64,000 nucleotides of DNA from Pseudoclavibacter caeni. Its GTDB lineage: Bacteria; Actinomycetota; Actinomycetes; Actinomycetales; Microbacteriaceae. The stretch lies in the NCBI RefSeq assembly GCF_008831125.1, contig NZ_WBKA01000008.1, positions 1-64,000 on the forward strand, given 5' to 3'. Below the pieces are notes generated by a model, which was given only the letters and a program-made list of their open reading frames with translations, was not told where the DNA came from and made no database searches. The translations under genes were made by a program, and so were the position numbers. Shown in pieces: positions 17,809-26,102 of this stretch. Within the stretch, counting starts at the first letter, position 1; each line of letters starts with the position of its first letter.

Positions 17809-17907
17809 CCACATCCGCCTGGCGACGTGTCAGACTCGAGGGCGGAGCGGACGCCGCCGGCGCGCACGCCGATCGCATGCCCCCTCAGTGAGAGACAGGA
17901 TGAGACC

Positions 17908-18813
17908 ATGACCGGACCAGCACAGGATGACGTCGCCCACGTATGGGAGCGCCGCTACGCCGACCGAGAGCACCTGTGGTCTGGACGCGTCAACGGCGTG
18001 CTCGCAGACGTCGCCGCCGGTCTCGTGCCGGGCCGTGCCGCGGACCTCGGCTGCGGCGAGGGCGGTGACGTCATCTGGCTGGCCGAGCACGGCTGGCGGG
18101 CGCTCGGCGTGGACGTGTCGCCCACGGCTGTCGAGCGAGCCGGCGCCGAGACGGCCCGCCGCGGCCTCAACGGCCGCGCCCGGTTCATCGCCGCGGATCT
18201 CGCGACCTGGGACGCGGGCGACGCCCTCTTCGATCTGGTGACCGTGTCGTACCTGCACTCGTGGGATCCCCCGATCCCCCGGACGGCGATCCTGCGCCGG
18301 GCTGCGGCGACCGTGGCCCCGGGCGGCCGGCTGCTCGTCACCTCCCATGCCGCTCCGCCACCCTGGGCGGGGCACGGTTCAGGGCACGGGGCCGGGCATG
18401 GGGACGCCACCGGGCACCATGCCGGACGTGAGGAGGCACACACGGAGGCCGGGCCCGAGGCGGCCGCGCACCGGACGGCGCAGGACGAGACGGGGACGCA
18501 CGACCACGCGCATCCCGAGCGCCACTACCCCACGCCGGCGGAGGACGTCGCCGCCGCGCTGGGGCTCACAGTCGAGGGCCCTGTCGATCCGGCCGAGCCG
18601 AACGACGCAGCCGGATCATCGAACGCTGCCGGGCTGACGGCGACGCTGGATCCTGCCAAGCTCGTCCCCGGTGCAACGATGCACGACGACACAGGTGCCG
18701 CGTGGACGGTCGAGGAGGCCGCCGTGCGGCATCGGCAGGCGACCGGCCCGAACGGGATCACCGGCGAGCTCGCCGACAGCGTGGTGCTGCTGCGCCGGGA
18801 GTCACGCGTCTGA
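17908..18813 (+). CDS. class I SAM-dependent methyltransferase with His-rich insert
   Basis: The 301-residue protein has SAM motif I ADLGCGEGGD at about residues 43-52, an acidic end to strand 2 (GVDVS), and DLVTVSYLHSW as motif IV-like, in the style of TehB/thiopurine methyltransferase relatives. The conserved start (HVWERRYADREHLWSG) is typical of actinobacterial members. Residues 150-206 form a low-complexity insert with about eleven histidines in GHG-type repeats plus many Asp/Glu, which could bind metal. The substrate is unknown. The start ATG at 17908 follows AGGATGAG. It is 99 bases downstream of marP. Confidence 0.82.
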   Translation: MTGPAQDDVAHVWERRYADREHLWSGRVNGVLADVAAGLVPGRAADLGCGEGGDVIWLAEHGWRALGVDVSPTAVERAGAETARRGLNGRARFIAADLATWDAGDALFDLVTVSYLHSWDPPIPRTAILRRAAATVAPGGRLLVTSHAAPPPWAGHGSGHGAGHGDATGHHAGREEAHTEAGPEAAAHRTAQDETGTHDHAHPERHYPTPAEDVAAALGLTVEGPVDPAEPNDAAGSSNAAGLTATLDPAKLVPGATMHDDTGAAWTVEEAAVRHRQATGPNGITGELADSVVLLRRESRV

Positions 18814-18893
18814 GCGGTCCGGCGGTCAGACGAACGCCGGCCCGCAGGCGCGGCCGGGCACAGGCACAGTCAGGTGAGTGAGCGCGTGATCGC

Positions 18894-19241
18894 TCAGCCG
18901 CGCGTGCGATCGATCTCGTGCGGGCTGGACGGCGCAGGCGCATCCGCCGCGGCAGAGGCATCCGGCGACGCGGGCGCATCCGTCGGATCGAACGTGAGCA
19001 GGCCGCGGGCCTCGGGGATGCCCAGGCCGTTCGGCTCCGGCTCGGCCGGCGTCCGCTGGAAGAGACTCGTCGGGCACCACCCTGTGATCGCCCCGACCGC
19101 GAGGCACAGCGTGCACAGCCCCGCCGGGATCACACACCACAGGTTCGGCCACACATTGATCGCGAACGCGGCGGTGATGATCGCGACCACGCCGCGTCCG
19201 ATCCGCTCGCCGGGGGTCGTCGCACAGGCTCCGCCGCTCAT
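18894..19241 (-). CDS. YgaP-type transmembrane (DUF2892-like) protein
   Basis: The 115-residue protein begins with a DUF2892/YgaP-like pair of membrane helices (ERIGRGVVAIITAAFAINV and a second Cys-containing helix ending in GWCPTSLF), followed by about 50 disordered Ala/Pro/Asp-rich residues. In E. coli YgaP the same membrane hairpin is fused to a rhodanese, which links the family to sulfane sulfur. Here the sulfur partner appears to be the thioredoxin encoded just upstream: its stop and this ATG overlap (ATGA), and GAGGAGG precedes the start. Cysteines at the start (GGACATT) and in the helices are notable. Confidence 0.65.
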   Translation of the reverse strand: MSGGACATTPGERIGRGVVAIITAAFAINVWPNLWCVIPAGLCTLCLAVGAITGWCPTSLFQRTPAEPEPNGLGIPEARGLLTFDPTDAPASPDASAAADAPAPSSPHEIDRTRG

Positions 19242-19774
19242 CGCGTCACCCTCCTCGTCGTCTTGGTGTGTCTGCTCGCCTGGCCCGGATGGCCCATCTC
19301 GTCTGAAGCGCCCGGCCCGTCTGAATGACTCGGCCTGTCTGCATGACTCGCCCCGCCAGATCCGCTCACGCCCGGCCCGCCAGAACCGCTCGTCGACCCG
19401 CCGGAAACGCTCGCGGCATCGGTCAGTCCGGCCCGCCGACGCACCTCGGCCGGATCGAGCGCGCGCACCGCGGCGATGAGCTGCTCGAGCTGCGGCTCGG
19501 TGAGCGCGCCCGGCCGCGCGTGCACGAGCACCCCGCCGCGGAAGGCGAGCAGTGTGGGGATCGACGTGACGTGGAAGCCCCGGGCCAGCTCCTGCTCGGC
19601 GTCGGTGTCGACCCGGCCGAAGAGAATGTCGGGATGCCGCTGCGACGCCGCCTCGAACACGGGCGCGAACGCCCGGCAGGGGACGCACCAGGTCGCCCAC
19701 AGGTCGAGCAGCACGAGGTCATGCCCGGCGAGGGCTGCGGCGAGATCGCCGCGGGTGATCGCTGTGGTGGCCAT
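19238..19774 (-). CDS. thioredoxin with disordered C-terminal extension
   Basis: The 178-residue protein is a thioredoxin for its first 110 residues, with active site W-C30-V-P-C33 (Val replacing the usual Gly) and the cis-proline segment TSIPTLLAF. Residues 115-178 are Ser/Gly/His-rich and probably disordered. It should reduce disulfides or persulfides in the cytoplasm. The ATG at 19774 lies six bases after TATCGT, so the mRNA is probably leaderless, and the -10 box is embedded in a GATACCC/GGGTATC palindrome. It is translationally coupled to the YgaP-type membrane protein. Confidence 0.88.
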   Translation of the reverse strand: MATTAITRGDLAAALAGHDLVLLDLWATWCVPCRAFAPVFEAASQRHPDILFGRVDTDAEQELARGFHVTSIPTLLAFRGGVLVHARPGALTEPQLEQLIAAVRALDPAEVRRRAGLTDAASVSGGSTSGSGGPGVSGSGGASHADRPSHSDGPGASDEMGHPGQASRHTKTTRRVTR

Positions 19775-19782
19775 GCCCGCAC

Positions 19783-19800
19783 GATACCCGATGGGGTATC
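19783..19800. promoter_or_regulatory. CsoR/CstR-like operator at the thioredoxin promoter
   Basis: GATACCC-GATG-GGGTATC is a perfect inverted repeat that overlaps the -10 box (19781-19786 on the plus strand, TATCGT on the minus). TACCC/GGGTA arms with a short spacer are typical of the CsoR family, including persulfide-sensing CstR. A close relative of this box occurs at 28938-28952 before the peroxiredoxin gene. Confidence 0.5.
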
Positions 19801-19913
19801 CTCGCGTCCACCTCGAGGCGTGCCCGCGATGCCCCGTCGCGATGCCTGCCGCACAGACCGCGACGCCCGACCGACCAGCACCGAGAGCGGCCCTCCAGCG
19901 GTCCTCGCCCCGC

Positions 19914-21803
19914 TCAGCCGACCTGCTCGGAGAGCTCCAGCCAGCGATCCTCCAGCCCGGCCGCCTCGTCCTCGAGCGCGGTGATCCGCGCCATCTCCGC
20001 CGCGAGCCGCTCATAGTCCGACTGGTCGAGGCCCGCCAGCGCCGTGCGTGCCTCGGCCGCCTGAGCGCGCAGCCGCTCCGCCCGGCGCTCGAGCGAGGCC
20101 ATCTCCTTCTCCGCGGCGTGGCGCTCCGCACCGGTGAGACCGCCCGAGGCGGCGCCCGACGCATCCGCCGCGCCGTGGGCGGAGCCGCGCCCACCGGCCG
20201 AGCCGCCCACGGCGTCCGCGCGCCGGGCATCCGCCCGCTGCCGCTGCGCCTCGGCGTCGAGCCGCAAGAACTCGTCGACGCCGCCGGGCAGGTGCCGCAG
20301 CCGGCCGCCGACGATACCGTACTGGTCGTCGGTGACCCGCTCGAGGAAGTACCGGTCGTGGCTGACGACGATGAGCGTGCCCGGCCAGGCGTCGAGGACG
20401 TCCTCCATGGCCGCGAGCATGTCGGTGTCCATGTCGTTCGTCGGCTCGTCGAGCACGAGCACGTTCGGCTCGTCGAGCAGAGTCAGCAGCAGCTGCAGCC
20501 GCCGCCGCTGCCCGCCGGAGAGATCCCGCACCGGCGTCGACAGCTGCGCCGTCGAGAACCCCAGCCGCTCGAGCATCTGCGCGGGCGTGAGCTCCTCGTC
20601 GTCAACCCGGTAGGCGGCGCGGATGCGGCCAATCACCTCGCGCACCCGGTCGTCGGCGATCTCGTCGAGCTCGGCGAGCTCCTGGGTGAGCTCCGCGAGC
20701 CGCACCGTCTTGCCCACCCGGATGCGCCCGGCGGTCACCTCGGTGCCGTCGCCGGCGTCCAGCTCGCCGACCCCGGTCGACCCGGCACGGGACGCCGCCT
20801 GCCGGATCAGCCCGAGCAGCGTGGACTTGCCGGCCCCGTTCGCCCCGAGCAGCCCGATGCGGTCGCCGGGGCCGATGCGCCACTCGACGTCGGTGAACAG
20901 GGGCTCGTCACCGTACTGCACGGTCACGCCGAGCACGTCAATGACATCCTTGCCCAGCCGGCTCGTGGCCAGCGACCGCAGCCGCACCCGGTCGCGCACG
21001 GGCGGCTCGTCGGCGATGAGCGCCTTCGCCGTCTCCACGTGGAAGCGGGGCTTCGAGGTGCGCGCGGGGGCGCCGCGGCCGAGCCAGGCGAGCTCCTTGC
21101 GCAGCAGGTTACGCCGCTTCGTCTCGGCGAGCGCCGCCTGCCGGTCGCGCTCCACCCGCTGCAGGATGTACGCCGCGTAGCCGCCCTCGAACGGTTCGAC
21201 CACGCCGTCGTGCACCTCCCACGTGTCGGTGCACACCGCGTCGAGGAACCACCGGTCGTGCGTGACCATCACGAGCCCGCCCGCGCCATGCGCCCAGCGG
21301 TGGCGCAGGTGGTCGGCCAGCCAGGCGATGCCCTCGACGTCCAGGTGGTTCGTCGGCTCATCAAGGAGCAGCACGTCCCAGTCGCCACGCAGCAGCGCCG
21401 CGAGCGCCACCCGGCGACGCTGCCCACCCGAGAGCGAGCCGACCGGCGCATCCGCGTCGAGGTCGCCGAGCAGGCCGGCGATGACGTCCCGCACCCGGGG
21501 CTGCGACGCCCACTCGTGCTCGGCCAGGTCGCCCACGACCGCATGACGCACGGTCTCGTCGGCGTCGAGGTCGGGACGCTGGTCGAGCACGCCGACGGTG
21601 ATGCCGCCCCGGCGGGTCACCCGGCCGGTGTCCGGCTGCTGCCGGCCGGCGAGCAGCCGCAGCAGGGTGCTCTTGCCGTCGCCGTTGCGGCCGACGATGC
21701 CGATGCGCTGGCCCTCGGAGATGCCGAGCGACACGTCCTCGAAGACGTCCTTGGTGGGGTACGACACGCCGATGCGCTCGGCGCCGATGAGATGAGCTGC
21801 CAC
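19914..21803 (-). CDS. ABC-F family ATP-binding protein
   Basis: The 629-residue protein has two ABC ATPase domains and no membrane part. Walker A motifs are GRNGDGKST (near residue 40) and GANGAGKST (near 320); both signatures read LSGGQRRR. An interdomain linker of about 60-80 residues and a basic, coiled-coil C-terminal tail (LERRAERLRAQAAEARTAL) match the Uup-like branch of ABC-F proteins, which act on ribosomes rather than in transport. It starts with a GTG six bases after a TACGCT -10 box, a leaderless arrangement. Confidence 0.9.
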   Translation of the reverse strand: MAAHLIGAERIGVSYPTKDVFEDVSLGISEGQRIGIVGRNGDGKSTLLRLLAGRQQPDTGRVTRRGGITVGVLDQRPDLDADETVRHAVVGDLAEHEWASQPRVRDVIAGLLGDLDADAPVGSLSGGQRRRVALAALLRGDWDVLLLDEPTNHLDVEGIAWLADHLRHRWAHGAGGLVMVTHDRWFLDAVCTDTWEVHDGVVEPFEGGYAAYILQRVERDRQAALAETKRRNLLRKELAWLGRGAPARTSKPRFHVETAKALIADEPPVRDRVRLRSLATSRLGKDVIDVLGVTVQYGDEPLFTDVEWRIGPGDRIGLLGANGAGKSTLLGLIRQAASRAGSTGVGELDAGDGTEVTAGRIRVGKTVRLAELTQELAELDEIADDRVREVIGRIRAAYRVDDEELTPAQMLERLGFSTAQLSTPVRDLSGGQRRRLQLLLTLLDEPNVLVLDEPTNDMDTDMLAAMEDVLDAWPGTLIVVSHDRYFLERVTDDQYGIVGGRLRHLPGGVDEFLRLDAEAQRQRADARRADAVGGSAGGRGSAHGAADASGAASGGLTGAERHAAEKEMASLERRAERLRAQAAEARTALAGLDQSDYERLAAEMARITALEDEAAGLEDRWLELSEQVG

Positions 21804-21809
21804 CCAGCC

Positions 21810-21815
21810 AGCGTA
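21810..21815 (-). promoter_or_regulatory. leaderless -10 box of the ABC-F gene
   Basis: TACGCT on the minus strand, six bases before the GTG start codon. Confidence 0.5.
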
Positions 21816-21881
21816 GCCGCACCCGGGCGGGGCGAGGGCGCGGGGCAGCGCGAGACAGCGACCACAGCCCCGCCCGGGGGC

Positions 21882-23342
21882 TCAGGCCTCGATGTCGGCC
21901 TTCGCCGCCTCGACGGCACGGCGCGCGCGCGCATGCCACACACCATAGGCGAAGTAGATCACCAGGCCGAGCGCGAACCACACGCCGGCCACGATCTGCG
22001 CGTCCTTGTTGAGACCGATGAACACGAACGCCGAGGCCAGCGCCGCCAGACCGGGCAGCACCGGGTACCACGGCACCTTGAAGGTCGCCTCGGGCAGGTC
22101 GCGTCCCTCACGGCGTCGCAGCGCGTACACGCCGAGGCTGACGAACACGAAGGCGATCAGCGTGCCGGCCGAGACGAGCTGCGACAGGAAGGTGAACGGG
22201 AAGAACGCGCCGATCACGATGGTGAGGACGGTGATCACGAGCAGCGCGCGATTGGGCAGGTGCCGCTCGTTGAGGTGCCCCAGCCAGCCGGGCAGCAGCC
22301 GGTCGCGGCCGAACGAGTACAGCAGCCGGGAACCGGCCAGCAGCATGCCGATCAGCGCGGTGAACATGCCGACGACCGCGATGATCTGCACGATCACGGC
22401 GATCACGGGATGGCCGGCGTTGCGCAGGGCGAAGCCGATCGGCTCAGCGGCGGTGCCGCCGTAGACGCTGTAGTGGTTCATGCCCACCAGCACGAGCGAC
22501 ACCGCGACGAACAGCGTCACCGCGATGAGCAGCGAACCGAGGATGCCGCGGGGCATGGTGCGCTGCGGATCCTTCGCCTCGGCGGAGTTCGCCGCGATGG
22601 AGTCGAAGCCGATGTAGGCGAGGAAGATCATCGACACGCCTGCGTAGATGCCCTGCCAGCCGCCGAACGCGGTGCCGTCCTCGTTGACCCGGTACTCGGG
22701 GATGAAGGGCACGTAGTTCTCGGGGTGCAGCGCCGTGGCGCCGACGATGATGAACAGCGCGATCGCGGCGACCTTGAACACCACGAGCACGTTCTGCACA
22801 TGCGCGGCCGCCGACACCCCGCGCGACAGCAGCAGGAAGACGATGACGATCGCGAGCACCGCGATCAGGTCGACGAAGCCGCCGGCCGTGCCCATCGGGT
22901 TGGCGAGATTCGTGGGCAGCGTGACCCCGACGGTGCCGAGCATGCCCTGCAGGTTGGAGCTCAGACCGCTCGCCACGAAGGCCACCGCGAGCAGATACTC
23001 GGCGAGCAGCGCCCACCCGGCGATCCATCCCCAGACCTCGCCGAAGACGACGTTGATCCATGAGTACGCGGAGCCGGCGAACGGCATCACCGAGGCCATC
23101 TCTGCATACGCGAACGCGACGAGGCCGGCGACCACCGCCGCGCCGATGTAGGAGAGGGCGACGGCCGGGCCGGTGTGCTGCGCGGCGACCTGGCCGGGCA
23201 GGGTGAAGATCGAGGCCGACACGATGGTGCCGACGCCCAGGGCGAGGAAGTCGCGGACCGTGAGCACGCGCTTCAGATGCGCGTCCTTGCGCAGGTAGAC
23301 CTGCGGGTCCTCCTTGTGGAACATGTTCTGCAGCAACGACAT
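21882..23342 (-). CDS. APC-family amino acid permease (CAT/YfnA type)
   Basis: The 486-residue protein is a cytoplasmic-membrane amino acid/polyamine permease with about 12 to 14 helices. The first helix carries the APC signature GVGTIVSASIFTLPG, the substrate-binding unwound segment, and the next helix reads ALSYIGAAVVAGLVAFAYAE as in cationic amino acid transporters. The start ATG at 23342 follows AGAGGAA. The amino acid transported is not deducible. It ends 78 bases before the ABC-F start, on the same strand, but that gene seems to have its own promoter. Confidence 0.88.
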   Translation of the reverse strand: MSLLQNMFHKEDPQVYLRKDAHLKRVLTVRDFLALGVGTIVSASIFTLPGQVAAQHTGPAVALSYIGAAVVAGLVAFAYAEMASVMPFAGSAYSWINVVFGEVWGWIAGWALLAEYLLAVAFVASGLSSNLQGMLGTVGVTLPTNLANPMGTAGGFVDLIAVLAIVIVFLLLSRGVSAAAHVQNVLVVFKVAAIALFIIVGATALHPENYVPFIPEYRVNEDGTAFGGWQGIYAGVSMIFLAYIGFDSIAANSAEAKDPQRTMPRGILGSLLIAVTLFVAVSLVLVGMNHYSVYGGTAAEPIGFALRNAGHPVIAVIVQIIAVVGMFTALIGMLLAGSRLLYSFGRDRLLPGWLGHLNERHLPNRALLVITVLTIVIGAFFPFTFLSQLVSAGTLIAFVFVSLGVYALRRREGRDLPEATFKVPWYPVLPGLAALASAFVFIGLNKDAQIVAGVWFALGLVIYFAYGVWHARARRAVEAAKADIEA

Positions 23343-23596
23343 GGCGGTTCCTCTCTGAACGCTTGAGACCGCCCTGTCGTCGCGGCCGCGCGCACGGCAG
23401 ACGATTCTAGCCGGAGGCGGGCTGCCGGGGGGGCGGAGGGCGGGATGCGGGGGCGGAGCGGCGAACACACCAGTCGGGTGCAGGACAGCCGCGACCGCGC
23501 CGCTCCGTGGCGCAGCGCTGGTCACCCCGTTGGCATGGCGCATTCGTGGTCACGTCCTCTGACAGCGACCCCGCCCGCGAGCGCGGCCGCCGCACG

Positions 23597-24514
23597 TCAG
23601 TCGCGGGTGAGCCAGTCGAACGGGGTGTTCTGATAGACGGCGAGGTTCAGCCAGTTCGCGAACAGCAGCTGCGAGTGCCCGCGCCAGGTGACCTCCGGGG
23701 TGCGATCCGGGTCGTCGCCCGGGTAGTAGTTGCGCGGGATGGCCGGGTCGAGCCCGGCGCGCTGGTCGCGGTGGTACTCCTGATCGAGCGTCTCGCGCTC
23801 GTACTCCCCGTGCCCGGTGATGTACACCTCGCGCAGATCGGGACGCGCCGCCAGGTACACGCCCGCCTCGGCGGAGACGGCGAGCACGTCGAGCGGCGAG
23901 GCCTCGATGTCGGCCCGGCTGTTGCCCGTGTACCGGGAGTGCGGGGCGCGGAAGCGGTCGTCGAACCCGCGCACGAGCGGGTGCGAGCGGTCGACGACCT
24001 CGTGCTCGAACACCCCGACGAGCTTGCCCCCGGGCAGCTCGCGCTTCGGGATGCCGTGGTAGTGCCACATGGCCGCCTGTGCGCCCCAGCAGATGAACAG
24101 CGATGACCACACCCGCTCAGCGGCCCAGTCGAGGATACGCACGAGCTCGGGCCAGTAGTCGACCTGTTCGAAGGGCAGCCGCTCGACGGGTGCCCCGGTG
24201 ACGATCAGTCCGTCGTAGCGGCGGCCCTCCACGTCGTCGATCGTGCGATAGAAGCGGTCGAGGTGGTCCTTCGAGACGTTCTTCGACCGGTGGGTGCCCG
24301 TCTGCAGGAACTCGACGTCGACCTGCAGCGGCGTGTTGCCGAGCAGGCGCAGCAGCTGCAGCTCGGTGGCCAGTTTGAGCGGCATCAGGTTGAGCACGAT
24401 CAGCCGCAGCGGGCGGATGTCCTGGCTCAGGGCGCGGTGCCGCCCCATGACGAAGATGTTCTCGCGGCTCAGCTCGTCGATGGCGGGCAGGCCCTCTGGT
24501 ACTCGAATCGGCAT
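23597..24514 (-). CDS. metA: homoserine O-acetyltransferase, MetA type
   Basis: The 305-residue enzyme belongs to the MetA (homoserine trans-acylase) fold, not the MetX fold more common in actinobacteria. Catalytic residues align by number with characterised MetA: Cys142 in FICWGAQA, His235 and Glu237 in TGHGEYER. Residue 111 is Glu (GAPVE), the residue that makes Bacillus cereus MetA specific for acetyl-CoA; succinyl-CoA enzymes have Gly here. So acetylation is predicted, consistent with metY beside it. The ATG at 24514 has AAAGGA upstream at good distance; the ATG three codons earlier does not. It follows metY after 101 bases containing a terminator-like hairpin. Confidence 0.93.
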   Translation of the reverse strand: MPIRVPEGLPAIDELSRENIFVMGRHRALSQDIRPLRLIVLNLMPLKLATELQLLRLLGNTPLQVDVEFLQTGTHRSKNVSKDHLDRFYRTIDDVEGRRYDGLIVTGAPVERLPFEQVDYWPELVRILDWAAERVWSSLFICWGAQAAMWHYHGIPKRELPGGKLVGVFEHEVVDRSHPLVRGFDDRFRAPHSRYTGNSRADIEASPLDVLAVSAEAGVYLAARPDLREVYITGHGEYERETLDQEYHRDQRAGLDPAIPRNYYPGDDPDRTPEVTWRGHSQLLFANWLNLAVYQNTPFDWLTRD

Positions 24515-24563
24515 CGCGCCCATCCTTTCACACGACGTTCCCCCGTCATCCCCCGCGGATGCC

Positions 24564-24601
24564 GTGCGCCGGCCGTCCCCCACGGGGACAGACCGGCGCA
24601 C
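24564..24601 (-). terminator. nested hairpin between metY and metA
   Basis: GTGCGCCGG (24564-24572) pairs with CCGGCGCAC (24593-24601), and inside it GTCCCC-CAC-GGGGAC forms a second perfect stem. It lies 15 bases past the metY stop. It may terminate metY or act as a processing or attenuation point ahead of metA. Confidence 0.6.
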
Positions 24602-24615
24602 GGGACGATGTCGGC

Positions 24616-25908
24616 TCAGTCGCGGACCGCCCGGTCCAGCGCCTGGGCGAGGTCGGCGATCAGGTCCTCGGCGTCCTCGAGACCGACCGAGATGCGGATC
24701 GTCTCCGGGCCGAAGCCGGCCGCGCGCTGCTCCTCGGGGGTGAGCTGCTGGTGCGTGGTCGACGACGGGTGGATGACGAGCGACTTCGCGTCGGCGACGT
24801 TCGCCAGCTGCGAGAAGATCTCGAGACTGTCGATGAGCGTGCGGGCGGTCTGCTCGTCGCCCTTGACCGCGAACGTGAAGATCGAGCCGGCGCCCTTCGG
24901 GAAGTACTTCTCGGCGAGCGCGTGGTACGGGCTCGAGGGCAGCGACGGGTAGCTCACCGAGGCGACCTTCGGGCTGTTCTCGAGGAACTCGACGATCTTC
25001 TGCGTGTTCGCGACGTGGCGCTCGACGCGCAGCGAGAGGGTCTCCAGGCTCTGCAGGAACAGCCACGCGTTGAACGGCGACAGGGACGCGCCGGTGTCGC
25101 GCAGCAGCCCGGCGCGGATCTTCGTCACGAACGCGACCCCGCCGAGATCGGCGAAGCGGATGCCGTGGTAGCTCGGGTCGGGCTCGGTGAACGCCGGGAA
25201 CCGGCCGTTCGTCCAGTCGAAGTTGCCGCCGTCGACGATGACGCCGCCGATGGAGGATCCGTGGCCGCCGATGAACTTCGTCGCCGAGGTCACCACGACG
25301 TTCGCGCCGTGCTCGAACGGCCGGAACAGCACCGGGGTGGAGAACGTGTCGTCGACGATGACCGGGATGCCGTGCTCGCGGGCGATCTCGCCGACCGCGT
25401 CGAAGTCGACCACGTTGATGCCGGGGTTGCCGAGCGTCTCGTAGTAGATGGCCTTCGTGCGGTCGGTGATCGCCCGACGGAAGTTCTCCGGATCGTCCGG
25501 GTCGACGAAGACGGTCTTCACGCCGTAATGCGGCAGAGTGTGCTCGAAGAGGTTGAACGTGCCGCCGTAGAGGGTGCTCGCCGCGACGATCTCGTCACCG
25601 GCACCGGCGACGTTGAGCACCGCGTAGGTGACCGCGGCCGCACCGGATGCGACGCCGAGGGCCGCCGTGCCGCCCTCGAGCGCGGCGACGCGCTTCTCGA
25701 ACACGTCGACGGTCGGGTTGCCGAGCCGGCTGTAGATCGCCCCCGGGTCCTTCAACGCGAACCGCGCCTCGGCCTGGTCCGTGTCCTTGAACACATACGA
25801 CGAGGTCTGATAGATCGGCACCGCCCGGGCGCCGGTCGCCGGATCCGGCTCCTCCTGACCGGCCTGGACCTGCAGGGTGTCGAACTTCCAGTCGTGCTGC
25901 TCCGCCAT
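24616..25908 (-). CDS. metY: O-acetylhomoserine sulfhydrylase
   Basis: The 430-residue PLP enzyme of the Cys/Met metabolism family converts O-acetylhomoserine plus sulfide to homocysteine. The N-terminal signature [20 protein letters not shown], the YSRLGNPT motif and the PLP lysine in [10 protein letters not shown] are all present, and the length and substrate-loop insertions fit MetY rather than MetB/MetC (which are about 380-400). The ATG at 25908 follows GGAGAG. With metA it provides the direct sulfhydrylation route to methionine. Confidence 0.93.
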   Translation of the reverse strand: MAEQHDWKFDTLQVQAGQEEPDPATGARAVPIYQTSSYVFKDTDQAEARFALKDPGAIYSRLGNPTVDVFEKRVAALEGGTAALGVASGAAAVTYAVLNVAGAGDEIVAASTLYGGTFNLFEHTLPHYGVKTVFVDPDDPENFRRAITDRTKAIYYETLGNPGINVVDFDAVGEIAREHGIPVIVDDTFSTPVLFRPFEHGANVVVTSATKFIGGHGSSIGGVIVDGGNFDWTNGRFPAFTEPDPSYHGIRFADLGGVAFVTKIRAGLLRDTGASLSPFNAWLFLQSLETLSLRVERHVANTQKIVEFLENSPKVASVSYPSLPSSPYHALAEKYFPKGAGSIFTFAVKGDEQTARTLIDSLEIFSQLANVADAKSLVIHPSSTTHQQLTPEEQRAAGFGPETIRISVGLEDAEDLIADLAQALDRAVRD

Positions 25909-25964
25909 CTTGTCTCTCCGCTCTCTGCTGTGCTGGCTGTCTCGCCGCCGCGACGCCCGCGCTC

Positions 25965-26000
25965 TCACGCCGGTCCGCGGCTCTCCCGGCGGGGGACCAT
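25965..26000 (-). CDS. 11-codon upstream ORF in the metY leader
   Basis: ATG at 26000 preceded by TGAGGACC, ending in TGA at 25965. The start codon lies inside a palindrome, GGACCA-TG-TGGTCC (25994-26007). A -10-like TAGCCT sits at 26025-26030, which would give a 110-base leader. This could be a control element for metY. The peptide ([11 protein letters not shown]) has no Met or Cys codon run, and chance is a real possibility. Confidence 0.25.
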   Translation of the reverse strand: MVPRRESRGPA

Positions 26001-26102
26001 GTGGTCCTCACCGCCACCGAGAGCAGGCTACCGCCGCAGGCCGCCCGGCCCTCGCGGGGACGACATGAAGCGCAACATCGGGCGGGGACGCCTGGCCCGC
26101 CG

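Noticed and set aside
25909-26102. SAM riboswitch before metY
   Set aside because: I looked for the conserved core of SAM-I, SAM-II and SAM-IV types and could not match it. A covariance-model scan would settle the matter.
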